From assembly GCA_018806985.1 (NCBI GenBank), contig JADANN010000404.1, positions 744,001 to 808,000 of the forward strand: a DNA stretch of 64,000 nt. The letters run 5' to 3'. Made by a program: the position numbers and the translations under genes. Below are positions 21,800 through 33,572 of this stretch, piece after piece (position 1 is the stretch's first letter; each line of letters starts with the position of its first letter). Below the pieces are notes generated by a model. It did not search any database. It worked only from the letters and a program-made list of their open reading frames with translations, and was not told the DNA's origin. The stretch is from Angiostrongylus vasorum (Eukaryota > Nematoda > Chromadorea > Rhabditida > Metastrongylidae).

Positions 21800-24240
21800 G
21801 TGACGTGGCAAACAACATTTACGATTCAACGCCAGACGGAAAGAGTAAACGGAAACACGAGAACAATTAAATCTTGTCGGTTTAAGGAATAACTCCTGTT
21901 TTTTTCTATTTCTCTTCAGGATTTCACCGTATTCCTAACAACTGAGTGAATCTTACATCTATTCAAAACATTGTGTTCGATGCTGATTGTTTTCCCTCCA
22001 TTTATTTCTGTTTTCTCTCTTTCTTTTCATCTCCATCTCGCTCTCACACTCTTTATATAACAACGATGATAACCATGTTCTCCGTTATTCTCTCCTAGTA
22101 GGCATACGTAATTTCTTTAGTTATCTCTTTTCTTTTTTCTTATTTGGTCAACCTTACTTTTTTATGAGGAACATTACCTATTCTGCTAGGAGAAAAAATA
22201 CTGGAATCTGTTTAGAAGTTGAACTTTTTATTCGTCTTGTTGAAATAAATCTGTGGACAAGTCGCAATTAATACATGTAGTAATTTTCGTTTCGAAAAGA
22301 ACCCCATGTGAAAGGTTGTGTTACTTCCAGTGTGAATGGCTGTTACTTAATGCGGCTTTCTTGTTTCTGCTCTGACTGTCTCAAACTGTCTCGTGAATGA
22401 TTGGACAAATGACAAGTAGAAATAAGAAAGGAAAGAAAAACGTGAACTTCTCGTCTAATCATGACATGAAACAAAGAAAAGTCTCCTTTAAAGTGAATGC
22501 TAAGACGTTGTGAAGGAGTCACTCTTACTGGAATTCCTTCTGATTCTTTTTTTCTTAGTAAGAAGTAAGATCTACATCACTTGCGCTGTTGTATTCATTC
22601 ATTAAGACAACGTAAAATCCACACTCAGAATACAATCTCGTCGTCGTCGCCGTTTTGTCGTCTCAAAGGGATCAGGAGAGTCATTTCATTGTGATAAGGA
22701 CGATGTATAGTTGTTGATGTGTATAAATTTATATGAAGCAAGTGATGTAGATCTTAATGTATTCATCAAAATTTCTTCTGAATAATGTAGTCGTCAACGT
22801 CTTGATGTTTTCCTTCTGCTCCTTCTTCTTTTTCTTCACTAAATGAGCACTAGAAAAGTTGAAGTATTGAGACTGGATGGAGTTCCGATTCTTCGAAACA
22901 CTCAATCCATAGTTTAACGACCGGCAAAACGACGAAAACAACTATCATCCTAGTCGAAGCTCGCCATTCGCCGTCGTTCTTGAACATTCTGATATTCAAA
23001 TGTTGTTTTAAGATTCGGAAAAAAATAAAACGCTCTAAAGTCATGTCATGCTTCCACTCAACTCTGAATAATTCAACATTTAACTGGAATTCTTCTCGCT
23101 CACTTTGCTACATTTCGGCAAAATTTTTTTCTCTTCTATGAAGTGATCTATGAGCATGTGAAGACAAGCGGCCTTAAGTGTGAATAATATGAAAACGCGA
23201 GGAAATTCTCCAATTTCCGCTTTGCAACCTTTACAGAACTTAAAGCCTTCTTTCACAAAGCCTGCAAATGAATTTATCACCGTTCTTTTTTTTTGCTTGT
23301 AGTAAGAGAAAAGTGTGAGACGAAACATAAAATCCTTCGCCATGCTGTTTCATTTGTTCTCTATTCATTCGTCAACGCTAGCACTATATGTAGAACAATA
23401 GAAGTCATATAAATTGCGATGTTTTCCTTTTTCATGTTTATTTTCAGTCTTTTTTTCCTTTTTCTGCTTTTTTTTTGGGGACATTCGGCGAACGCTCAAC
23501 TTTCTACTCACGTTCAATTTTGTTTGAGCTGTACAAATTTTGCGATTATTCGCCACTTTTTTAATGTTTTCTTTGCTACACTTCTGTGGTTACAACTTCA
23601 GCCAGTCAGCAAAACAGCAGTTCAACAAAAAATGTAGTGAATGCAACGATCTAAAGGTTTCTTCTTAAAGACAGTATATCCTGGTATCCGATTGAAGAGA
23701 AATTTCCCATGACCTCCAGGTTCACTAAGTTAGCACTCCATCGGATATGCTGTATTGAATTCCGTTCTGAAAATCTTTGAAGCACATTAATCAAAGCGTA
23801 GTCAAGATTCTTTGAATTTTCGAAAAGGTGAGCAAAGGAGAACGAATCCCTAACTTGGAATGGACAAACGCTTGCTCTGGGGAATATTGGGCGGAATTTA
23901 AATAATACCTCTTCAGTGTTCTGGTCGTGCGGTTCGACATTATAATCGCTGACAAGCTTCCTGTCCCTATAGACCTGCCAATTCATAACCAGAGTTGATA
24001 AACCTTCCCAGACATGACGAAATTTTGGTACTTTTTCACTGATTTCCGCCATTCCGTTTCAGCATAATTGAACACAAATTCCCATCGTGTACAGCAGTGT
24101 ACTGGGTTGGAGGCAAATTCACTCACTTTTCCTTACATTTGATACTTTCAGTATTTTTTATAACAAGAACTTCCTTTAAAATTGTGATAAAACCACAATT
24201 TCTATTGCTCACTTAATTCACACAGAGACTGAATACAACA
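21800..24240. other. No gene supported; long weak minus-strand frames
   Basis: Minus-strand frames at 23080-23343 and 23651-24052 are 87 and 133 codons but show no family motifs. They adjoin the transposase relic at 24240-24620 and may be part of a decayed element. Confidence 0.35.
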
Positions 24241-24620
24241 TTTCTTTAAGGGTTTTCTGTCCGATAGTCGAGGAAGTGCTCCAGTTCAGATTTGAGGCAG
24301 TAAAATTTGATCACATGGTTACCGTGAGTGTTACTTCTCACTTTTTTTTCCTGATGAGGTACACGAGGGGGTCTGACATCAACTTACAGCTGATTCTCTT
24401 CACCTATCAAAGTCGTATGTGGTGGAGCGTTGTCATGGTGTACATGAACTAGAGCTTGTCTCGGTTGCTTTTCTCTCACGCAACATCTAGTTAGCGGAGC
24501 TAATTTCCGTAGAAGACTGAGTCTACCAGCTCGTCGTCTGACGACTTTTTATGATATAGCATGCCATACTACTCCTAAAAAGAAGAGCTGAAGTACCTTG
24601 TGGGAGGGGCAATGCGTGTC
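24240..24620 (-). mobile_element. Mariner-type transposase relic
   Basis: At about 24390-24460 the minus strand reads VHVHHDNAPPHTTLIGEEN, the HDNAPPHT block that carries the second catalytic Asp of mariner-type transposases. A later EHFLDYRTENP stretch (24250-24290) fits the C-terminal end. Stops interrupt it. Confidence 0.55.
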
Positions 24621-27600
24621 ACTGGCGATAGAACACCTAGCTCTTGTCACCGTCATCAGGCAAATTAGGCAAAACTTAGCGAACGCAGTGGTAGCGACTG
24701 GTTATTCGACACCTGGACAGGTCGGTTTTCATTGGATCGTGTAGACACCATTGGGGAATCTCTGTGTGCTTCCTAAACGAATACACGTGCCTTTGGTGAT
24801 GGATTAGTAAGAGCTGTGTACATCCACCAATTCGCATATAGTTATGCCTAGTAGCCGGTTCGGCTGAGGTCGCAGTTCCTCTTCGTTGCCGATGGTGTCT
24901 TGGCCACGATCTCTGTGAAGTAAGATGTTTTTATAACTTGCAACGAAAATTCCAGGACTAATAAGATATGGATGAGTGGTGCGCCATGCTAACAGCCAAC
25001 GCGCAAATGTTGTTGGTGGCGCTGGTGAGGTGCACACTGTTGTGGAGCAGTTAATCGTTGTAGATGATCGCTGAACTTCAGTTTTCATCTATTTCATCTT
25101 TGCCGCTACCATTCACTATTCTTTCGTCGTTCTATTGAAAATAGTACGAATAAGAGATATTCGAGCTTGATAGTTCGATATTTCGAAAATTCATTGTTTT
25201 CCATAGTGAAGGCAATATGGAAACATCCATATGCATATCAGTCTGAAATAGGACATTAGGTCCGACAGCACCATGGAGATTCGGGAGGTTCCCATTTCGG
25301 ATGTTCAAAAACTCTTCGTAATTCGATTAGCAATCGTCTTTTGTTCGTTTGCTTGTTTGTTTGTTCACTATGTTTAAAAAATGGGGAACTAAAACTTAAA
25401 CACTTGACCAAGTCAGTTCACTGATTCAGTGAACTTCGAAGAATTTGGAAAACACCTTGTTTCGTAAGTTTTTTTCCAAATACAAGTGCGACGTCTTTAC
25501 GTATTGTTACGGATAGCACAGTAAAAAAAAGGGATTTCGCTGTTAGGCACTATTTCTCATCCCATACCAAAGAAAAGGAAAACAGACGGAAAGCACCAAA
25601 AAAGAGAGAAGCAAAAAAGTGCAAGATTTCTCAAGCATGCTAATGATTGAGGAGAGATAAAACTCGGACCTCGAACCTTCAACTTTCAACTTCACACAAT
25701 GAACCATTCCAGTATTTCTCCTCCACTAAATATATCATGGAAACTTCGATGCGTGGATCTCATAGGCTTCATTCACTTGGATTCGTCGCCGTTCCTTCCA
25801 CTTTCGATTACTTTTCGGTTTTTTTTATACGGCATCCCTTAATAATTATTATTCTGTTAATGTTCTGTTAGTTAGCAAAATCATCACGAACTAGCTCGAA
25901 TTTTCTATCATATGTCGTGCTGACCGACTGAATCGTCATTTTTAATGAGATCCATGAGCTAAAACTACATTGTCCTTGAACGCTTTATCTTCTTACGGAA
26001 GCCTTATCGTACTTTTTTTGTGATTAGTTTTGCTTTTTTGGTAAGTAACATCATTGCGGGAAAAAAGAAAAGAGTTCTCAATAGAGGTAGAGAATGCAGA
26101 AATGCTAGTTAGTATTATCATGGTAAGGAAATAAGCATGTCGACAAGAATTTTCTCTTGTATTCTCAGTGTTTGGAACAAAGGTTGATTGTAATAAATAA
26201 CAACAGATTCCTTTGAGTGTGCTCCTTGCTTGTCGTCTAAACAGAACAAAACCCAATTATTTCCTCATCATCATTACAAGCCTCCAAAATTTATATTCTA
26301 AGAGATATAGTTGGAGCTTTTACAGCCAGACTCTAATGCAAGGAATACCAAATCTAAATCCTGGTATCTTGTTCTTATTTGGTTTAAATATTTGACAAAT
26401 GTCGTTCGGACTGAATTTTCGTGAAAAAAGAAGGAAAAACGTCGAATGCTATTATCTGTGGTTATGTCTTGCATTGTGTGATGCGTGTTTGCGCAGTGTC
26501 TTTTTCTCAGCGAAGCTCAACACTTTCCATTGAGCCGTCCAGTGTTCTAGCATATTGGGCGCTCTAGCGGTCTTCTTAAGCCCGTCTGGCGTTCTACGTC
26601 TGGATACCGGAGTGGTGTCGGCATGGCCATCATAGTTATGAGTAGTGGTGTGTCGTTCGCCCGTACATACGTCGCCTAAGCCTCCGCCGTGCCCGCGCGA
26701 CGCCACGAAGCCGGCGACACCCATAGTCCCACCCGCCCAACGTCGCCGTTCAATTCTGCTCACATCAATCTCCTACATTCATACACAACCACAGTCTTAT
26801 CAATGCATACTTGGTTAGATATTTGGATGATCTGTCTTCACATAATCTGCACACCCTAGCATTTCCATTCGTTTTGATGGTTTGCAATCACCGACCGCCA
26901 AGGTGGTCGAAAGCCTATGTAGCTTCAGTTGCACTTCGTAGTTCTCTCACATTCTCTTACTTAAATTTTTAATGCTAGGCAAATGTAGTTCCCTCTCTAT
27001 ATCCGATATACCAGTGCTGGAACGTTCTACTGAATTACCTTCAATAGTTGTAAGTCATGTAGCGTCGCCTGAAACATTCATCCATCGCCTCTGAAATGTT
27101 GAGTCGCACTACCTTCCATACGGCGTATTCCACTGCGCAATGTTGCGGTTACGCTTCCAAGAGGAATTTTACTAATTCCACAAAAGTACTATATTCAACC
27201 ATTCAGCTTCTACCGAAATTACCCCATAAGAATGAATATTTAGACATTGCAGTAGCTCATTAACAAATACGTTTAGCGAAAATCAAAATCTCTTGCACCA
27301 CTTATTAATGTCTTGAAAATGTTTTTTTTTCATTACTAATACCGCACTAATTATTTAGGCAAAATAACAAGGCTCTTCCCATCATGACTTTTTTTCGTAA
27401 GGGTTTTAGTTCGAGAGGGCCGCCCTAATAAAATCCTTAATCAGCATTTCTGCATGGGTTTTAATTTGACAGACCTCCCATTTTAAGAGTTAAAAATTAT
27501 GAAGAACCACAAGTTTCAGACAGTTTTTGCAAAAGTCAACTTGACTTGACTGATTTTCTTGCAACGGTGCGCCACATTTGTTCTTGCTTTCTTTCATTAA

Positions 27601-27660
27601 CAAACGAACACTAGATTGATAAAGAAATTTATTCGGCTAATGCTTTGGCACCTTGGCCTT
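24621..27660. other. No gene supported
   Basis: Contains a GC-rich island at about 26560-26760 with a 103-codon minus-strand frame, and a LINE or family A end-like piece near 26808-26870. Nothing else recognised. Confidence 0.35.
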
Positions 27661-27691
27661 CCTTAGAGCCAAATTGATCCGAGTCGACTGT

Positions 27692-27883
27692 TCACAGTTC
27701 TTCCTTCTTCCGAATGATCGCAATGAGTCGAATCCAGTGGAACATCGCTCGAATAAAGAACATCAGTCGGCAGTGCTCTTTTGTACAGGACGGTTGTTGT
27801 TGACAGTGATTGTCCGTCGATGATAACATTTCTCCTTCGAAACAATGTATGCTGCAACAGTCAGGATCGTTACCAGCTATCAT
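27692..27883 (-). CDS. Possible Cys-rich membrane microprotein, 63 residues
   Basis: A minus-strand frame starts MIAGNDPDCCSIHCFEGEM, has further Cys at PSCTKEHC, and ends with a hydrophobic helix (LMFFIRAMFHWIRLIAII) and RKKEEL before the stop. About 60 bases downstream the coding strand carries AATAAA (near 27627-27632), which fits a 3' end. An overlapping frame is also open (to 27663), so coding status is uncertain. The ATG is only 57-108 bases from the stomatin start on the other strand, giving a possible shared promoter. Confidence 0.3.
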   Translation of the reverse strand: MIAGNDPDCCSIHCFEGEMLSSTDNHCQQQPSCTKEHCRLMFFIRAMFHWIRLIAIIRKKEEL

Positions 27884-27990
27884 AGAGCGTGAAATACTAA
27901 AACTAACAAGAAACTAACTAAATTAATAAGCTAACCAAGATGTTTTTTTTTCTTTTGAAATCGTCTAATGTTATTAAAGGTGTCCCTGTT
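27884..27990. promoter_or_regulatory. Possible bidirectional promoter region
   Basis: The short gap between the minus-strand microprotein start and the stomatin first exon. It is AT-rich with a T-tract; no defined element was seen. It depends on both starts being right. Confidence 0.2.
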
Positions 27991-30900
27991 ATGAGATGTG
28001 CATATGAAAACTCCTTCGATCCGTTACGGGAGGACTGGCTTCGTTTTTTAGACTCCGGAAACTCTGCTGAGACAACGTCGAACGAAAGTGAACGTCTAAT
28101 GGATAGCGACGATGATGGAAAAATACAAATCGAAGTGCCAACAGTACCTATTCGAGGTCGAATGGGGGCGGCGGTAAGTGAAAAAACTTTTCCATTTTTA
28201 TATCCTATGCAGGAAATCGAAGTAGGAACTTGCTCTTGTGGTTGTTTTTTTCTTGGTCTGTTGTTTGCACTCGTGAGTTGAAGATGCTAAAGATAGCAAC
28301 GAATCAGTGTCGCTTCGGCTCTAATCCCCAACAGCTGCAACCAATGCAGTAGCGACTTTGCCGGTGCCTCTCTTTCGATGTAAACTCAGGCCCGTACATG
28401 TTTTCAATACAACCCAATCACTATGGATAACGCTAGTCGAAATCCTCAACAATATCTTTCGTCGTACCTGTTCTTGTGTCGCATTTCATGATGAGGACGA
28501 ACTACATGAGAATAAGGTGGTAAGGGAAGAAATAAGGATCATTCGTCAAAAGATCTCGAAAATAACAACGACCAAGTCTTTCGCATATGTACTATCTCAT
28601 AAAATGTGTACTAGGACAGTAAATGACTAGATACAAAGACCCATCAGTTTGCACATAAAGTCTTCAAAAGATTTTTCGAATTTGATGTCCTCAAAGTGGA
28701 TTTTTTAGATTCACGCTAAATCCACTCATATTTGCGAAAGAGGAACGAGAAGCACGGAGACAATCACTCGCTCAACTGAAACTTAGCTACTATCCAAAAC
28801 ATATGAATCGTGAGTGTGTGGATAGGCTTCTTTTAAATAGTTTTCTGAACAGTTAAGACGCTCTACCACAACAGAGCCAGATTCGATAACAGCTTGAAGT
28901 TGTTTCGATACTCTGCTCCTGCGTGGATGGTTTCCACCTGTCGGGAACGCTTGTTGGATTCGATATGTTCCGTTTTAGTGGTCAGAATGAATGGAATTGT
29001 TGTGTATTTAGAAATTGCAGGACATAGGAAAAATCTATGTACTAATGTACAAAAAAAAATCATGTGAGCACAAAAGATTTGGTCAGTATCATCCAGAAAA
29101 AAAAATCATAAGTGCCGACCTATTCGATTAGCACTTGCACAGACTCCGTAGTCCCGAAGTTGAAACAAATCTATAGCTATGATGAATTGAAAACACCTGC
29201 CAATACAAAAAAAGGGTGGTGGTCCGCCCCCTAGCAGTAAAACGATAAAGGATAAAGCGTTTGGCGTTGATCAGCACGTTAGGGATGCGCAATGCATTTG
29301 ATTCCATTAAGTATTACAGAGGCGACTAAATCCAGATTTACCCTACACGATGACTTGCGGTGCCCAATCGATGTATCAAATCACTGTTTGACTACTCTGT
29401 GTCAATTTCTCAACCCCGAAGGCATGAGAAAAAGCGGCTTCGTTAGCTCGAGGCATGGGAGCGGACCAACGACCATGTGTATATTACGCGACACCTCTTA
29501 CCGTTGCGGTACAAGCTCCCCGATTACTAATATCTGAACTCTTAATCGAACGAAATGAGGGGTTTCACACTCTTAATATGATGACCTTTTTCAACCAATT
29601 CTTTTTCGTATATAATTTCAAAGAACAAATATTTCTTTTAAATGAATGTTTTTGCGCTCAATAGTGCTATCTTCATCATAAAATCGACTGCGTGACTATG
29701 GATGAATAAGATCTCCTTGAGTGTTTTAATAGTAAATGAAAGCTGACAAGATATGAAATAATTTCTTTGACAACAACATTTACTAGCGATTTTCAGCCGC
29801 ATCGTACGATGCCGGTTTGGGATTCTGTGGATGGATGTTTATGTTCATCTCATGGTTTTGTGTGCTGGCATCGTTTCCGATTTCAATATGTTTCTGTATA
29901 AAAGTAAGCAGCAATGGTTTTTAGAAGACAATAATCAAATTAAGTTGAATTCGAACATAATCAAACAAAAGCACTTCATTTCGTTGCACCATTGCTTCGA
30001 GCTAAATGTATTACTTTTCAAACTGAAAAACCGGTGTCCTCCATTTTTAGTCCAAGGACGATGTAACATTATTATAGGTGGTTCAAGAATACGAAAGAGC
30101 AGTTATTTTTCGCCTTGGAAGATTGATAGGAGGTGGTGCAAAGGGCCCAGGTAAATAGCGTAGATGGATTTTTTATGTTTTGCGTTGAAAGAATTACTAT
30201 TACTGCACTAAATGGTGTATAGAAGACGAGCATTCCGAGTTTTCGCAGAACTTTCGAAGCCCCATGATTGACTCAAGAATGAACTCATGACCACGCGCTT
30301 TGCTGCAAACCACTGAGCCTCCAAGACATTCAGGGATTGGCACCATGAAACAAAAAACGGAGCGAGTTCGTGCTATCCATTCATTATTTCGCATCGCTTT
30401 AGTCACGAAAAGCTATTTGTCATGAATTTTTGCATAGTTTATTGTTTCGAAAATTTCTTTCGGTCTTCATAAAACAGTATGAAGTTTAAAAAAAAGAAGT
30501 GTGAGTATCCTTAAGAAGTACTTGAGAATTCACTTTCTTTCGAAGTCTGCTTCAATATTCTTTTGTTCGAATATTTTAATTACAGGGATATTTTTCGTAT
30601 TACCATGCATCGAATCGTACACAAAAGTTGACCTACGAACGGTGTCTTTCAACGTACCACCACAAGAGGTGAATACGAAACATTGAGTGTCTCACTCATT
30701 CCCGTAATCCATACCTCTTCTATCGAAGTCAAAGATTTCTTCGCTTAGATTCTCACAAAGGATTCCGTTACAACGTCGGTAGATGCCGTTGTCTATTATC
30801 GTGTGTCGAACGCTACCGTTAGTGTTGCAAACGTTGAAAACGCACATCACTCCACGAGGTGAGTGTTGTTGATCTTAAATAAAACAGCTAAGAAGTGACC

Positions 30901-32924
30901 ATTTGAAAAAACACAACTGACTTAGATTGCTTGCACAAACGACACTTCGTAATATGCTGGGAATGAGAAGTTTAGCTGAAATTCTCTCCGATCGCGATGC
31001 AATTGCTATATCAATGCAAGTTAGTGAATTAGCAAGTTATAAACGCTCTTTTAGCAGAGATTGGAAGGAAGTGCACATTAAATGTATGTGGTACGCTCCT
31101 ATAAAAGCACTTAGAAGCGATTTCTAAAGTTGGCAGAGGTGCTCTTTCTGCTTCCAACTGTATGTTATCTTTCAGGCTATGCTCGACGAAGCTACAGAGA
31201 GTTGGGGCATCAAGGTAGAGCGTGTCGAAATGTGGGTAGCTAAATAATTTGAATAGGAACGTGAAAATTGTTTATTTTCGCTAAATGATTTCTTTTCAGT
31301 AAAGATGTGCGATTGCCAGTGCAACTTCAAAGAGCGATGGCTGCAGAGGCCGAGGCGACAAGGGAAGCTCGCGCAAAGGTGAGTTTGAATAGAATTCATT
31401 TGCTTATTGGTGCAGAAGCAATAATGTTCAATCCAATCGCAGTCCGTGCACAAAGTCAACAAGAAATCATCTTGAAGGTGTACAAATCATAAAATCATTA
31501 AGGGAGCTGCAGATTTAATGAAGACTATCGATTCTGTTTCTTTATGTCTTTAATACACTATGGTAGCTAGTTGCCTACTAATCAGCGTTTAAAATCATCC
31601 ATTTATAACTACTCGAACGAGGTTCATCGTCGCAACGTTTGCAACGACAACCAAATAACAGCAAAATAGGAGAGTGAATCCTATTACATGAACCGTGTCA
31701 TATTTGCTTATCAGGTGATCGCAGCTGAAGGTGAACAAAAAGCATCCAGATCGCTTCGTGAAGCCGCCACTGTGATCGCATCGTCACCAGCTGCACTGCA
31801 GCTACGCTATCTGCAAACACTAAACAGTGTAGCGTAAGTAGTTCTTACTAGTCTTCAATGAAATAAACGGAAAGCGAATATCAAGAACATATGGTGTTGA
31901 AATCACGTGCGATGGCAATCGCCTCGTTGTTTTTGTAGAGGACAAAAAATTTTATATGCATTATGTGAAATAGAACTACAAGGATGCTCAGATATGAGCA
32001 AAACTCGGAACCTCAAGTGCGCTTCAAACGCGATTATCCTCTCCGAGGACTCAGATGGGCCCTCATTTTGCTTCTCTCAGCCAGTTTTTTTGCCCTAACA
32101 GTGCAATCAACAATCATCTGCCATTGGGAATGATCTGATGAGCACAAGTCGGCATTGAACCCAGTTAAGCCTAACTTACAGCTTAAATCACAATGTTCTA
32201 ACGTTTATTTACCGCCTATTCTTCTTTTTTTTCAGAGCAGGATACTATGTGAAGTACAAGGGCACCCTGAGGTTCCGAGTTCTGCTCATATCTCAGCACC
32301 CTTCTGATTATACTTCACATAATATCCTACTATGAAAAAAGAATAAGCAGTAAAAGTCATAACATTGTACTTACAGAGACTATTTAAGTGACACAAAAGT
32401 GGTCAGTAATGAACCTGTCTGAAATAAGTAAACTGTAAATGGTGTTAATATATCAACATTTAAAGAAAAACTCAGTCACGTGAAAGTAGAAACAAGTAGT
32501 TAGTGACAAATGAAAAGTCTCACTAGGCGTATTTCAGCTAACGAATATCTCTTTTCACATGGAAGAGTTTAACTACCGTTCTCGTCTTTGTAGGTACATA
32601 ATGGCACACTTGTAATTGAAAAGGTCATTAGAATCGAATTCAGGTTTCAGAAGCAGTATTTTAATGGAGGAATGCTGTCGTCTAGACACGACAAACGGAT
32701 AGGCTGTACATCTTCACATCTATACTACTACTGTCTGGCATTGACTAGCAATCGTAGTCAATATACGTCAAATGAAATTACTTTCAACACAATTTAATGA
32801 CATAGGCAGCAATTTTGCATATGAGAACCTCTCATCACAATCATCGTTATATTACAGAGCGGAAAAAAACTCAACCATCATATTTCCACTGCCAATGGAA
32901 TTGGTTCGACATCTCATCAATTAA
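27991..32924 (+). CDS. Stomatin-family (MEC-2/STO-like) membrane scaffold protein, 10 exons
   Basis: Exons I join: 27991-28173, 29787-29903, 30078-30150, 30586-30668, 30749-30858, 30926-31019, 31176-31231, 31300-31378, 31715-31833, 32858-32924. Total 981 nt, 326 residues plus stop, with all phases compatible. An upstream in-frame ATG at 27940 would add 17 residues. Exon 2 carries the hydrophobic hairpin with the conserved proline and the CFCIK cysteine region. Exon 3 reads [16 protein letters not shown]. Later exons give the PHB/SPFH core ([45 protein letters not shown]) and the end [16 protein letters not shown]. Family members are oligomeric, palmitoylated inner-leaflet proteins that modulate channels such as DEG/ENaC. 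The protein ends shortly after the core, without the long tail of MEC-2. The acceptor of exon 2 is the least certain: TTTACTAG at 29786 keeps frame, whereas the stronger TTTCAG at 29796 breaks it. Which sto paralogue this is cannot be decided here. Confidence 0.93.
29243..29522 (-). mobile_element. Family B SINE in stomatin intron 1
   Basis: Minus orientation: AAAGCGTTTGGCGTTGATCA at the 3' end and TTGCGGTACAAGCTCC at the tRNA-like head. Confidence 0.6.
31940..32062. repeat. Family D left-arm fragment in the last stomatin intron
   Basis: TTATGTGAAATAGAACTACA and GATATGAGCAAAACTCGG match the left arm of the element at 53855. The box B complement is decayed. Confidence 0.55.
32190..32370. repeat. 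Palindromic repeat (foldback element related to family D)
   Basis: GGATACTATGTGAAGTA at about 32240 is inverted as TACTTCACATAATATCC at about 32311. The inverted similarity extends outwards to CAATGTT and AACATTG on either side. Confidence 0.65.
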
Positions 32925-33295
32925 CTGACTGCCGTCTCATCATGCATCCCCAGCTTTCACCATGTGAATCTCCTTCTTATGACTTGTTCTTTATGCTCTT
33001 CTCTAGATCCGTCATATATGCGGGTGTATTACACAGTTGAGGCTCTCTTATCCTCGTTCCCTCAATTGCGAATGTGTACGATACCAATTTACTACATATG
33101 CATATGCTATTATCTCATACAGTGTAACGTGTAAATCTCTGAAGATGCAACAAAATGGAAATGATTTAGTGAAATTTGTACTTATTCCATAGATATGGAG
33201 ACTATCTCATCCTATGTACCAGTATAAGATTTACAAACCTCTTTCTTTTTGTTCTGTTGAAATATACAAAATCAATACATATACAATACTTACAC

Positions 33296-33301
33296 TTTAT
33301 T
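33296..33301 (-). terminator. Polyadenylation signal of the RING gene
   Basis: AATAAA on the minus strand, about 270 bases after the stop at 33573. It is preceded by non-coding sequence consistent with a 3' UTR. Confidence 0.55.
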
Positions 33302-33572
33302 AGGAACTAGAGTATTGCAGACACCTACAATGCGTTGATGAGCACGACAGGAGGAATGATCGCGTGTCAATAAAAATGAAACCAATCGTCAGTTTCAAAA
33401 AATGGTTGTAATAAGTAGCTTCTGGATGAAACGTTAAAACATCCCTAATAAAATCGAATTTGATCCGATAGATTATACTCGCAAGAGTAAACCCCATCTG
33501 TATGCGATCATGCGCATAAAGACGTAATTCAGAAAGAAAAACTATCGCACACATCAACAATGAGCAAGTAAT

